Assembly (NCBI GenBank): GCA_964627455.1
Contig: CAZVKC010000028.1
Coordinates: forward strand, 1 to 64,000
Origin: F-183 sp964627455
GTDB taxonomy: Bacteria; Acidobacteriota; Terriglobia; Bryobacterales; Bryobacteraceae
Direction of reading: 5' to 3'
Length of the DNA: 64,000 nucleotides
Shown: one piece after another, positions 42,290 through 51,439 of the stretch
Numbering within the stretch: the first letter of the stretch is position 1
Layout: each line of letters starts with the position of its first letter
The notes under the pieces: model-generated
Databases searched by the model: none
Told to the model about the DNA's origin: nothing
What the model saw: only the letters and a program-made list of their open reading frames with translations
Program-made: the position numbers and the translations under genes

Positions 42290-43861
42290 ATGATCAAAAA
42301 CATCTTGAACTGGGCCGAGGAACGGACCGGCGTCGGCTCGCTGGTGTCGCATTTCCTCAATGAAGATATTCCGGCGTCAAGCGGTTGGAAGCACGTACTG
42401 GGATCCGTCGCTCTGTTCTGCTTTATGGTGCAGGCGACCACCGGCTTGTTGCTCGCGCTGAACTACGCGCCGACGGTCGGCGAAGCGTACTCGAGCCTGA
42501 AGTACATTCTCACGGAACTGACAGGCGGTCCGATTATCCGCTCGATGCACCACTGGGGCGCGAGCATGATGATCGTGGTGGTCGGGTTCCACATGATGCA
42601 GGTCTTCGTGTGGGGCGCGTACAAGAAGCCGCGTGAAGCGACTTGGCTGGCGGGCGTGGTGCTGTTGTTGTTGACGCTCGCTTATGGGCTGACGGGGTAT
42701 CTGCTGCCCTGGGACAATCGCGCGTATTGGGGCACGGTAGTGACGGTGCAGATCGCGGGACTGATGCCGGGCGCGGGCCCACATGTGCAGCGGTTGCTGG
42801 GCAGCGAGGGGGGCGCGATCGGCGCGGTGACGTTCTCGCGATTCTATGCGGCGCACGTGCTGGTGCTGCCTCCGATCACGGCGCTGATGATCGCGTTCCA
42901 CCTGTACCTGGTGCGCCGGCATGGCGTGGCGCCGCAGCCCGAAGAGACCGCGACCAAGAAGTTCTATCCGTCGCAGGTCTACAAGGACACGGTCGCGATG
43001 TTCGTGGCGTTCGCGATTCTGTTGACGATGTCGATCGTCGCGTCGGTGCCGCTGGGACGCATGGCGGATCCGACGGATACGACGTACACGCCGCGGCCTG
43101 AATGGTATTTCCTGTTCTTGTTCCAGATGTTGAAGCTGTTCGAGGGTCCGCTGGAACTGCTGGGTACGCTGGTGCTGCCGAACCTCGCAATCGTCGCATT
43201 GTTCGCGGTGCCGTTCATCGATCGCGGCAAGGCGGTGCAGGTCGGCAAACGCGGTATGGCGCTGGCCGTCCTGGCAATGGCGGGAATCGCCTGGGGATCA
43301 CTGACGTTCTTCGCGGTGAAGAGTACGCCGGTGGAGAACGAGTTCGCGAAGGCGCTCGACCGTCCGACGGAGCCGTGGCAGTTGCTGCCCGCGGATGAAC
43401 TGGCTTCGGTCGGATACTTCAAAGCGGCGAACTGCACGAAGTGTCACGACGCCCGCAAGGCGACCAGGGACGAAGAGTGGCTGCTCGAGCACTTCAAGAC
43501 AAATGCCGCGGTGTCGCTGCGGGATGGTCAGTGGAAGGCTCTTGGGAAGACGCTCGGCAAGTTGTCGGATGCGCACAAGGAAGTGATGGATCCGGCTTCC
43601 GGAACACCTGCCTGGGCGCTCGCCGGCGCCGCGGTCTATCAGATGAACCAGTGCGCGGCGTGTCATCAATTGAAGGGCGCAGGCAACAAGATCGGCCCTG
43701 CGATTGACGGACTCGCCTTCCGCCGCGACAAACCCTGGGTGGTGGAGCATTTCGCCGATCCCCAGAAGTTGTCGCCAGGGACCTCGATGCCTCCCTACAA
43801 GCAGTTGAAGCCGGAAGACATCGAGAACCTGACGCACTACATCATGATGGTTCCGCGTTAG
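42290..43861 (+). CDS. cytochrome b fused to a C-terminal diheme cytochrome c domain
   Basis: A 523-residue protein combining a full cytochrome b (N-terminal b6-like and C-terminal subunit IV-like parts) with two haem c sites. The b-haem ligands are His87/His101 and His189/His204; the 14 and 15 spacing is the b6 pattern. The Qo-site PEWY is at 270-273. The haem c motifs are CTKCH (382-386) and CAACH (455-459), with Met500 in GTSMPP as a likely axial ligand. It would oxidise quinol and pass electrons through its own cytochrome c tail, so a separate cytochrome c1 may not be needed. Its stop shares TTAG with the convergent TPR gene. Confidence 0.9.
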   Translation: MIKNILNWAEERTGVGSLVSHFLNEDIPASSGWKHVLGSVALFCFMVQATTGLLLALNYAPTVGEAYSSLKYILTELTGGPIIRSMHHWGASMMIVVVGFHMMQVFVWGAYKKPREATWLAGVVLLLLTLAYGLTGYLLPWDNRAYWGTVVTVQIAGLMPGAGPHVQRLLGSEGGAIGAVTFSRFYAAHVLVLPPITALMIAFHLYLVRRHGVAPQPEETATKKFYPSQVYKDTVAMFVAFAILLTMSIVASVPLGRMADPTDTTYTPRPEWYFLFLFQMLKLFEGPLELLGTLVLPNLAIVALFAVPFIDRGKAVQVGKRGMALAVLAMAGIAWGSLTFFAVKSTPVENEFAKALDRPTEPWQLLPADELASVGYFKAANCTKCHDARKATRDEEWLLEHFKTNAAVSLRDGQWKALGKTLGKLSDAHKEVMDPASGTPAWALAGAAVYQMNQCAACHQLKGAGNKIGPAIDGLAFRRDKPWVVEHFADPQKLSPGTSMPPYKQLKPEDIENLTHYIMMVPR

Positions 43862-45273
43862 TGTCCGGCGTTCGCCAGGAGCGACTGGCGAACCCGAATG
43901 CGAGTGGACCAGACTCCAACGCGCTCCGCTTCCGCAAATTCCTGCTGGGAGCGGAGTGCGGCCTCATAGTTGTGCAGGATCAGTAGGAACCGGATGTCGT
44001 CCTTGTGCCAGGCGTGCTCGAGGACCGACATCGCCTCACGAAACGCCGCGATGGCTTGTGGTTCGCGGCGGGTGACGCGGTAGAGTTCCGCAACATCGGC
44101 GTGCGCCTGCGCGGCTTCAACGCTGGCGGGTCCGAAGATGCGCGTTTTCAGTTCCCACGCTTTTTCGAGGTAAGTCTGCGCTTCCGCAAAGTTCTTGCGC
44201 AGGTAGCAGACGATACCCAGGTTGCCGTAGGCGTCGGCCGTGTGCGGATGCGTGTCGCCGAGTTTCGCCTCATCGATCGCGACAACGCGGCGGAGCAACT
44301 GCGCGGCCTGCTCGTAGCGATGCTCCACGCGCAGCAGGTCCGCGAGGTTTGAGAGTCCCGCGGCGACGTTGGGATGATCGGCGCCGAGCGCTTCTTCCCA
44401 GATCGCGACGGCCTGACGGTAGAGTGACACGGCAGTCTTTCTATCACCGACAGCGGCGCGAATCCTGGCGATGTTGTTGAGCGTGGTCGCATAATCCGGA
44501 TGCTTCTTGCCAACCGACTGCTCGAAGTCGACCAGCGAGCGGAGGTACATGGCCTCCGCTTCTGCCAGGCGGTTGGTGGTTCGGTAGAGGAACGCTAAGT
44601 TGGCGCGATCGCGAGCCAGTTGCGGGTGGCGAGCGGGCAGCGTGGCTTCGTGGATCTGCAGCGCCTTCTGGTGCATCGACTCAGCCTCGGCATAGCGGCC
44701 GGTCGACTGCAGTAGTTGCGCGAGCGCGCTGTAGCTGTTGCCCAGTTGCGGGTCCTTTCGATCGCTGCTTTCGCGAATGTACAGGGCCTCGCGTTGCAGG
44801 GCCTCCGCTTCGGCGTATCGCGCGCGGTCGCCTGCGTACAGGCTGCCGAGGTTCGACAGCACGGGCGCGAGGCTTTCGAGATCATGGGCGGCGCGCAGGA
44901 TCTCCATTGCTTTGCGATAGGAGGCTTCGGCTTCACGCGGATTTCCTTTGGCGCGCTGAATCGCGCCGAGATTGTTGTATGCGGCGCCGAGTTTCAGCAC
45001 CTCAGCGATCGCAGAGTCTTTTTCCCAGCATTGAATCGCGCGGCGAATGAAGGGTTCCGCGTCGGCGGGGCGTCCCGCTTCAAACAGCACGCTGCCCAGG
45101 TTGTTGTAGATTTTCGCCTCGTCGCGCGGCAGGTAGTCGCCGGTATCGAGCATTTGACGGTACAGAGTTTCCGCTTCGGCGTAGCGGCCTTCGACCTGCA
45201 GCTTGCGGGCGGTTTGGAGATCCGAAGAATAGGCAGACAGCAACAGCGGAAACAGCAGCAGCAAGAACAGCAC
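43858..45273 (-). CDS. secreted TPR-repeat protein (kinesin-light-chain-like)
   Basis: A 471-residue protein with a signal peptide (MLFLLLLFPLLLSAYSS) followed by about ten tetratricopeptide repeats through most of the protein. The repeats resemble kinesin light chain TPR_12 units, with 42-residue spacing and the KHPDYATTLNNIARI / DHPNVAAGLSNLADL pattern. It probably acts as a protein-binding scaffold in the periplasm. No enzymatic motif is seen. It lies downstream of another TPR gene on the same strand, separated by a hairpin. Confidence 0.82.
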   Translation of the reverse strand: MLFLLLLFPLLLSAYSSDLQTARKLQVEGRYAEAETLYRQMLDTGDYLPRDEAKIYNNLGSVLFEAGRPADAEPFIRRAIQCWEKDSAIAEVLKLGAAYNNLGAIQRAKGNPREAEASYRKAMEILRAAHDLESLAPVLSNLGSLYAGDRARYAEAEALQREALYIRESSDRKDPQLGNSYSALAQLLQSTGRYAEAESMHQKALQIHEATLPARHPQLARDRANLAFLYRTTNRLAEAEAMYLRSLVDFEQSVGKKHPDYATTLNNIARIRAAVGDRKTAVSLYRQAVAIWEEALGADHPNVAAGLSNLADLLRVEHRYEQAAQLLRRVVAIDEAKLGDTHPHTADAYGNLGIVCYLRKNFAEAQTYLEKAWELKTRIFGPASVEAAQAHADVAELYRVTRREPQAIAAFREAMSVLEHAWHKDDIRFLLILHNYEAALRSQQEFAEAERVGVWSTRIRVRQSLLANAGH

Positions 45274-45339
45274 AGTGAATTCCTCCCTGGAATCATGTTG
45301 CGGTTCCAGAGGGGTGGAATCAGAGTGAGACGGAGTTAC

Positions 45340-45363
45340 CTTACCGTAGCGTCTTACGGTAAG
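45340..45363. repeat. perfect inverted repeat spanning a stop codon
   Basis: CTTACCGTA (45340-45348) pairs with TACGGTAAG (45355-45363) around a six-base loop. The second arm covers the stop codon of the gene at 45354. It may protect or end the mRNA; there is no T-tract. Confidence 0.45.
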
Positions 45364-47033
45364 AAGCGCATGCGGCGGAGGAGGTTTTGGAACCGCGCGT
45401 GCGGGCGCAACGGGTCGTACACCGGATGAACATTGGCGAGCGCGACCGAGAATTCGTGAGCGTCCACGGCCTGTTCGATGTAGTCGAGGGCGGGCTCGAG
45501 TTCGCCGAGTCCGATGTGGATGATCGCGATGGCGGTGGCGGGTACGAACGCCGTGCGCGATTTTTCCTTCATGCGGCTGAGCAGAGCACGCGCTTCGTCC
45601 GTGCGGCCGAGCAGCGCAAGCGTCTGCCCCATCGCGCCGTCGACCTTTGCCGCGGCGTCACCCGCCAGTTTGCGGCCCTTCTGGTACGAGGCGATCGCGT
45701 CTTCGTAACGGCCCATCTGCGCGTACAGGCGGCCCATCGAGGTGTGGACCATGTAGAAGAGAGGATCGAGTTCGCCGGCCGCCTGATAAAGGCGCAGCGA
45801 CTCGTCATAGCGGCGGCGCAGCATGTTGATGAAGGCGGGTCCTTCATTGATGATCAGCGAGAGCGGGTCGAGGCGGCAGGCGATCGTCGCGTGATGCAGC
45901 GCTTCATCGTAGCGGCCGAGCGGCGCGAGATGATCGGTGGCCAGCCAGTAGTGCGCCGTCGCATAGTTGGGATCGAGCGCGAGCGCCTTGCGATAGAGCT
46001 GTTCGCCCTCTTCCCAGTTCCAGTCATGCATGCCGGTGAGGAGAGCCAGCGAGGTGTTGGCAGCGGCGCCGGCTTCTTCCGGATCAAGTTCCAGGGCTCG
46101 CAACGCCGCGGCGCGGGCCTGCGGCACGGTGTCGCGCGGCGCCCGGGCGCCGTAGATCGCGAGCAGGCTGAAGCATTCCGACAGGGCGGCGTGGGCCAGC
46201 GCGAAATCCGGCCGCAAGGCGAGCGCCTGTTCGTAACAGCGGGCCGCACGTTCGAGACCTTCGACGGTGCGCCGGTTGGTGTGGAAGCGTCCCATCAGAT
46301 ACAGCGAGTGTTCTTCGCTGCCATGCGCTGGTTGTGGGGCGCGGCGCGCGGGCAATGTGAAGCGAATCTGCAGGTGACTCGCGATTTGACGCGCGATCTC
46401 GGATTCAATCGAAAGCAGGTCGTCGAGGGCGCGCTCGTAAACTTCGCTCCAGACGTAGCGGCGCGCGGGGAGTTCCACGAGTTGGACGCTCACGCGGACC
46501 TGGCCCGCGATGCTGCTGCGCACGGATCCGCGGAGGTAATAACGGAGGTCCAGGCGGTCGAGCATCGCATCGTGATTGCCTTCGCCGCCGGCGAGGCGCG
46601 CCGAGGATTCCCAGGCGATGACTTCGAGTCCGGGGATGCGGGTCAGCAGGTGGATCAGTTCTTCGGCGAGGCCTTGTGAGAAGTAGTCGGCGGTATCCCC
46701 GCCGAGGTTGCTGAACGGGAGTACGGCAAGGCGGATGTTTGCGTTCAGGGCCGGTGGCGCATCAGCCGTCACTGGAGGCCGGCGGCAGGTGACGCGCGGC
46801 GCGTAGCCGCCCTTGGGCAGTTCGATGAGCAGGTCGTCGTTCGCGCCTTCGTTGGCGTAATAGGTGGCGAGCTTGTCGCGGAGGCGCCGGGCCTCGACGC
46901 GGACGATCGGATCCGTGCGGGGATCGAAGTCCACGGGGCGATCGAAGACGGCGAGTCCGAGGGTAAATTCTTTGAGATCGGAGGCGCGTCCGGCGAGGGT
47001 CTCTTCGACGCAGAACCGCAAGAAGCGGCTCAT
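45354..47033 (-). CDS. TolB-like/TPR regulatory protein, start uncertain
   Basis: A protein of 559 residues from the first ATG. It belongs to a family frequent in Acidobacteriota. An N-terminal helical domain (SRFLRFCVEETLAGRASDLK, FDPRTDPIVRVEARRLRDKL) resembles a DNA-binding or dimerisation module. A TolB-N-like domain follows (IRLAVLPFSNLGGDTADYFS, about residues 100-215), then eight or more TPRs to the end. The family motif appears to continue in frame upstream of the ATG at 47033 (residues VRNQVDRILSSKTF), but no ATG, GTG or TTG is available there. The true start may be an unusual codon such as ATT at 47117, or the sequence may hold an error. Function unknown. Confidence 0.75.
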   Translation of the reverse strand: MSRFLRFCVEETLAGRASDLKEFTLGLAVFDRPVDFDPRTDPIVRVEARRLRDKLATYYANEGANDDLLIELPKGGYAPRVTCRRPPVTADAPPALNANIRLAVLPFSNLGGDTADYFSQGLAEELIHLLTRIPGLEVIAWESSARLAGGEGNHDAMLDRLDLRYYLRGSVRSSIAGQVRVSVQLVELPARRYVWSEVYERALDDLLSIESEIARQIASHLQIRFTLPARRAPQPAHGSEEHSLYLMGRFHTNRRTVEGLERAARCYEQALALRPDFALAHAALSECFSLLAIYGARAPRDTVPQARAAALRALELDPEEAGAAANTSLALLTGMHDWNWEEGEQLYRKALALDPNYATAHYWLATDHLAPLGRYDEALHHATIACRLDPLSLIINEGPAFINMLRRRYDESLRLYQAAGELDPLFYMVHTSMGRLYAQMGRYEDAIASYQKGRKLAGDAAAKVDGAMGQTLALLGRTDEARALLSRMKEKSRTAFVPATAIAIIHIGLGELEPALDYIEQAVDAHEFSVALANVHPVYDPLRPHARFQNLLRRMRFLP

Positions 47034-47190
47034 TCGCCCGGCGCTTACGAATGTCTTGCTGGAAAGGATTCTGTCGACTTGGTTGCGAACCGCACCTGGC
47101 TCGATTCCCTGGGGAATGTGCGCCGTGCCTTGCGGGCGGTTCCTATCACCTGCACGTGGTGCTATTTAGACAGTGTACTGCAAAAGCACG

Positions 47191-47218
47191 AAAGGGACCC
47201 TGCAGTGAGGGTCCCTTT
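47191..47218. terminator. bidirectional intrinsic terminator
   Basis: A perfect 11-bp stem (aaagggaccct / agggtcccttt, six-base loop) lies just beyond the GT2 gene. On the minus strand it is followed by CGTGCTTTTG. Confidence 0.8.
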
Positions 47219-47239
47219 TCGATGTTGGATTTAGAGGTG

Positions 47240-48787
47240 TTAGTTTTCCTGCTGCTGGGCGATGAGCGCCTGCTGCTTCTGCCAGGCGAGCTTGCTCTGG
47301 TACTCTTCCCAGAGCGTTGAGAAGCCGGCCCAGTAGTAGCCGCCGACGAACAACATCAGGAACGGCACCGCGAGGAAGTTGTAGGTTTCGACCGCGTACA
47401 CGACCATCGCCAGGAAGAACGTTCCCATTGCGATTTCCGAGTACGGCAGCCAGCCGGAACGGCGGCGATACTTCACCTGCTGCGTCTTGACCACAGCCTT
47501 GCCGCCCAGGCCGAACTTCGGCGTGCGGGCGAAGGCGGTTTCGTAACCGACCAGCGCTTCCATCACGGCCTTCGCGTTGATGAGCGTCAGCGCGACACCG
47601 GCCGCCATGAGCGCGGGCAGGAAGAAGATCGAGCGCTTCCACGTCTGCGGATGCAGTTCGCGCTGCGCGACGAGATAAAACGCGGAAATCGACCAGAACG
47701 ACGCGATGATGAGCGGGAGATCCAGAATCAGCATCTGGAACGGACCCATGTAGAATCGCACGATCATCACCGGCAGCATCAGCGACGACACGATGATCAT
47801 CAGCGGATACGAGATGTTTGGCGTGAGGTGGAAGAACGCTTCGGCCTTGACGCGCCACGGGACGTCCGACTGCAGGATCCGCTTGAGCAACTTCTTGGCG
47901 ACCTGCGTCAAGCCCTTCGCCCAACGCGACTGCTGGACCTGGAAGCCATACGTGTCGGCCGGGAGTTCTGAGGGGCACTCGACCGACGGCACGTACACGA
48001 ACTGCCAGCCCTTCAACTGCGCGCGATAGCTGAGATCCGAGTCTTCGGTGAGCGTGTCGTGTTCCCAACCGCCGGCTTCATCGATCGCCTGCCGGCGCCA
48101 GATACCTGCGGTTCCGTTGAAGTTAAAATACAGGCCCTCGCCGAAACGCGCGCCGTGCTCGAGCACGAAGTGGCCGTCGAGCAACATCGCCTGGACCTCG
48201 GTCAGCACCGAATCGTGACGGTTGAGATAACCCCAGCGGGTCTGTACCATGCCGACCTTGGGATTGTGGAAGAAATTGATGGTCCGCTGGAGGAAGTCGC
48301 GGGGCGGGACGAAGTCCGCGTCGAAGATCGCGATGAACTCGCCGGTGGCGTGTTCCATGCCTTCCTGCAACGCGCCGGCTTTGTAGCCGTGGCGGTTGGT
48401 GCGGTGGCGGTACTCGATGGGATATCCGGCGGCGCGGTATTCCGCGACCAGGCGCTCGGTGTACGGGTGGGTTTCGTCGGTGGAGTCGTCGAGGATCTGG
48501 ATCTGCAGCAGTTCCTTGGGATAGTCCATCTTGCAGATCTCGTCGACGAGGCGGTCGACCACGAAACGCTCGTTGAACAGCGGAAGCTGAATGGTGACCT
48601 TGGGTAACTGATCGAAGTTGGTCGGCGCTACGGTCGGCAGCTTGTGCTTGTTATTGTAATAGGCGCGGATCATCTCGTAGCGATGCATCCCGTACAAAGA
48701 CAAAACCAGCAGGACGGCGAAGTACGGAATCATCATCGCCCAGTCGAACCAGTCCAGCTGATGGATACCCGAGAAGGTGTCATCCAT
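47240..48787 (-). CDS. membrane glycosyltransferase family 2 (cellulose-synthase-like)
   Basis: A processive GT2 enzyme, 515 residues from ATG 48787 or 541 from ATG 48865. Numbered from the longer start, the donor and catalytic motifs are DDST (126-129), DAD (182-184), TED (273-275) and QQSRW (311-315), the full D,D,D,QxxRW set of cellulose and mannan synthases. It has one membrane helix at the N-terminus and four or five at the C-terminus. It resembles plant CslA-type and bacterial beta-glycan synthases; the polymer is unknown. I favour 48787 because ggaag precedes it and the upstream ATG abuts the divergent gene's ATG, leaving no room for promoters. Confidence 0.88.
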   Translation of the reverse strand: MDDTFSGIHQLDWFDWAMMIPYFAVLLVLSLYGMHRYEMIRAYYNNKHKLPTVAPTNFDQLPKVTIQLPLFNERFVVDRLVDEICKMDYPKELLQIQILDDSTDETHPYTERLVAEYRAAGYPIEYRHRTNRHGYKAGALQEGMEHATGEFIAIFDADFVPPRDFLQRTINFFHNPKVGMVQTRWGYLNRHDSVLTEVQAMLLDGHFVLEHGARFGEGLYFNFNGTAGIWRRQAIDEAGGWEHDTLTEDSDLSYRAQLKGWQFVYVPSVECPSELPADTYGFQVQQSRWAKGLTQVAKKLLKRILQSDVPWRVKAEAFFHLTPNISYPLMIIVSSLMLPVMIVRFYMGPFQMLILDLPLIIASFWSISAFYLVAQRELHPQTWKRSIFFLPALMAAGVALTLINAKAVMEALVGYETAFARTPKFGLGGKAVVKTQQVKYRRRSGWLPYSEIAMGTFFLAMVVYAVETYNFLAVPFLMLFVGGYYWAGFSTLWEEYQSKLAWQKQQALIAQQQEN

Positions 48788-48865
48788 CAGCGCTTCCAAC
48801 ACCTTGTCGGTGGCGGACTGTGCGCCCAGGAACAAAAATGCTATCGGACCAGTGCCTGATATCAT

Positions 48866-50218
48866 ATGGTCGAAACGAAAAACCTACTTCCTGCTAAGTT
48901 ACTGCCCGTTACGGTTGCAGCGCTCGGAATCGAAGCTTGTTGGCTCGCCCTGCGCTGTGTGGACCATCTCAGGTTCGAGATCGTACACACGATCACCTGC
49001 CTATTGTCAACTTCTCTAGTGTACCTTGTTTCCGTTTATTGGATATCCCGGAATTCCCACAGGTCGCGAGGGAATCATTTAGGATTCTTCATCTTGGCTG
49101 CGGCGGTTGTTTTCCGACTCACAGTCTGGCCGTTGTATCCGGCGTTTTCGAACGACGTTTACCGGTATCACTGGGAAGGGAAGTTGCAGGTGGAAGGCCA
49201 CGGCAACCCGTACCTCACGGCGCCGTCGGATCCTGCGCGCGCAGCACTGCGCGACTCGACCTACGGGAATGTGGTGCTGCCGGACAATAAGACGATTTAC
49301 GGTCCGGCGATCGAACTGGAACAGCGCGCCTGGTATTGGATCCTGTGGAAGCTTGGGGTTGCGGATCCGTTCGTGCGGGTGTTCTGGTTCAAGGCTCCGG
49401 CGGCGCTGTTCGACCTGCTGACCATCGGGGCGGTCTGGCTGTGGCTGAAGGCTCGCGGGGATCCCGTGGAACGCGTGCTTATTTACGCGTGGTGCCCGCT
49501 GCCGGTGTTCGAGTTCTGGGTGAACGGGCACAACGATTCTCTGTTGCTTTGCTTTTTGGCGATGGCGCTGTGGTGGGATGCTCGCGGACGGTACGGATGG
49601 TCTGCGGCGGCGCTTGCGATGTCGGCGGCGACGAAGTTGTGGCCGGCGGTATTGTGGCCGTGGATCCTGGTGCGGCGCGGGTGGAAGTCCGCGTTATGGG
49701 CGGCTGTGCCGGCCGCACTGTTGAGTGCCCCGTATCTTGCGGATGTCCTCGAGAACGCGCAGTATGCCTCCGGATTCCTCGGCGGCTGGCGCAACAATGA
49801 CAGCATCTACGGGCTGATTCTGTGGACCTGCCGCGGCGATGTCTATTGCGCGAAGTACGCGACGTTCGCAATCCTCGCCTGCGTAGTGTCCGTCGTGTTG
49901 TGGAAGAAGCTGCCGTTCGCCGAAGCAGCGCTGGCGATCATCACGGCAATGCTGGCGATCTCGGCCAACGTGCATCCCTGGTATCTGACGTGGCTCGTGC
50001 CGCTGCTGGCCGTGAACCCCGCCGCACCCTTGCTGTTATGGGTCGCGCTCGTGCCGCTGCACTACGCGGTACTGATCTCGTATCACACGCTCGGCGCGTG
50101 GAACGGCGTCACGGATTCCCGCTGGTTCGTTTACGCGCCGGTGTATTCGTTTGCCGTGCTGTGCTGGCTGATCAGCCGATTTCGAACGGCTTCTCGAGCG
50201 ACAGACTCTGGCCGGTGA
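48866..50218 (+). CDS. GT87/mannosyltransferase-like polytopic membrane protein
   Basis: A 450-residue membrane protein with about ten helices and the layout of GT-C-fold polyprenyl-phosphate-dependent mannosyltransferases (DUF2029/GT87). An acidic motif follows the second helix region (PLYPAFSNDVYRYHWEGKL), where GT-C enzymes keep catalytic Asp residues. NGHNDSLLLCFLAMALWWDA and NVHPWYLTWLVPLLA are typical later loops. It probably transfers a sugar from a lipid-linked donor on the outer face of the membrane. It is divergent from the GT2 gene, so a joint role in making a surface polysaccharide is reasonable. The 3' end overlaps the convergent peptidase gene by 47 bases. Confidence 0.8.
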   Translation: MVETKNLLPAKLLPVTVAALGIEACWLALRCVDHLRFEIVHTITCLLSTSLVYLVSVYWISRNSHRSRGNHLGFFILAAAVVFRLTVWPLYPAFSNDVYRYHWEGKLQVEGHGNPYLTAPSDPARAALRDSTYGNVVLPDNKTIYGPAIELEQRAWYWILWKLGVADPFVRVFWFKAPAALFDLLTIGAVWLWLKARGDPVERVLIYAWCPLPVFEFWVNGHNDSLLLCFLAMALWWDARGRYGWSAAALAMSAATKLWPAVLWPWILVRRGWKSALWAAVPAALLSAPYLADVLENAQYASGFLGGWRNNDSIYGLILWTCRGDVYCAKYATFAILACVVSVVLWKKLPFAEAALAIITAMLAISANVHPWYLTWLVPLLAVNPAAPLLLWVALVPLHYAVLISYHTLGAWNGVTDSRWFVYAPVYSFAVLCWLISRFRTASRATDSGR

Positions 50219-51434
50219 AGAGTTCCGCCCCGTCGGCCGTGATCACCATGTCGTCTTCGAGGCGCACGCCGAACTCGCCCTTGATGTAGATGCCGGGTTC
50301 GTCGCTGAAGGTCATGCCGGGCTCGAGAGGACGCGTGTTGGCTTTCACCAGATACGGCCATTCGTGACCATCCATGCCGATGCCGTGACCGACGCGGTGC
50401 GTGAAGTACTTGTACCCCGGACCATAGCCCGCATCCTCGATCACCTTGCGCGCGGCGGCATCCACCGATTCGCACGCGGTGCCCGGTTTTGCGGCCTTCA
50501 ACGCGGCGGCCTGCGCACGATGCACGATGTCGAAGACCTGCTTCATCTTGTCCGGCGGCTTGCCGCCGACGACGAAGGTCCGCGAGATGTCGGACTTGTA
50601 GCCTTCCACGGTGCAGCCGCCGTCGATGAGGATGATGGTGCCTTCGCGAATCGTTTGCGGCTTGATCGTGCCGTGCGGCAGCGCGGAATACTCGCCGACG
50701 AGCACCATCGCGTAGCCCTGGAAGCCCTGCTGCGCGTGTCCCTGCGCGATCAACTGGCTGAATTCATCGCGCGACATTCCCTCTTTGATCTGTTTGTACG
50801 CCCACTCGAACGCCTTGATGGTGACGTCGTTGGCGAAGCGCATGATGTCGAGTTCCAGCGGACTCTTCACCATGCGGCATCCGGCAGTGACCGGCGTCGC
50901 AGAGGTGACCTTCGACTGTGTCGCGGCCTTGCCGATGCCGTCGGCGAACACGAAATCGGTGGTCTCTTCGATGCCGACTGCGCCGGTGGCGAGTCCGCGT
51001 TCTTTCAGCATGAACGCGACCTTCTGATACGGTGAATCGTCCTCTTCCCAGGTGACGACCTGATAGTTCTTGCCGAAGGGTCCGAGTTCGATCTGTTCCA
51101 CGGCGCGGTCGCGTTCGAACGCCGGGACGACGAAGAACGGATCGCCCTTGGCAGGCAGGACCATGATGAACATGCGTTCGGAGGTCCCCCAGCGGACGCC
51201 GGAGAAATACTGCAGCGTCGTGCCGCCCGCGACCGCGATGGCGTTCATCTTGTTCTCGGCCATCAACTGCTGCGCTCGCGCAATGCGGCGCTGGCGCTCG
51301 GCGACAGTGACGGTCTTCGCTTCCTTCCGACGGCTCGCAAGCGGCTGCGCGCTCGCCGTATTGGCGGCGGTAAAGAACGGCGCGGCGGCTGTTGCGGTGA
51401 GCAGGGCCTTGCGGCGCGACATCAAATACGACAT
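50172..51434 (-). CDS. exported M24-family Xaa-Pro aminopeptidase
   Basis: A 420-residue metallopeptidase with a Tat-type signal (MSRRKALLTATAAAPFFTA). The N-terminal creatinase-like domain (about 45-185) precedes the pita-bread domain. All five metal ligands can be placed: Asp in ILIDGGCTVEGY, Asp in KSDISRTFVVGG, His in THRVGHGIGMDGHE, Glu in SDEPGIYIKG and Glu in VRLEDDMVIT. It would remove an N-terminal residue preceding proline from periplasmic peptides. The start could be Met1 or Met5 (MSRRK). Confidence 0.9.
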   Translation of the reverse strand: MSYLMSRRKALLTATAAAPFFTAANTASAQPLASRRKEAKTVTVAERQRRIARAQQLMAENKMNAIAVAGGTTLQYFSGVRWGTSERMFIMVLPAKGDPFFVVPAFERDRAVEQIELGPFGKNYQVVTWEEDDSPYQKVAFMLKERGLATGAVGIEETTDFVFADGIGKAATQSKVTSATPVTAGCRMVKSPLELDIMRFANDVTIKAFEWAYKQIKEGMSRDEFSQLIAQGHAQQGFQGYAMVLVGEYSALPHGTIKPQTIREGTIILIDGGCTVEGYKSDISRTFVVGGKPPDKMKQVFDIVHRAQAAALKAAKPGTACESVDAAARKVIEDAGYGPGYKYFTHRVGHGIGMDGHEWPYLVKANTRPLEPGMTFSDEPGIYIKGEFGVRLEDDMVITADGAELFTGQSLSLEKPFEIG

Positions 51435-51439
51435 ATCAG

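Noticed and set aside
45387..46679. A 430-residue plus-strand frame opposite the TPR gene
   Set aside because: It is antisense to clear TPR and TolB-like sequence, has no start signal and has shadow-type composition.
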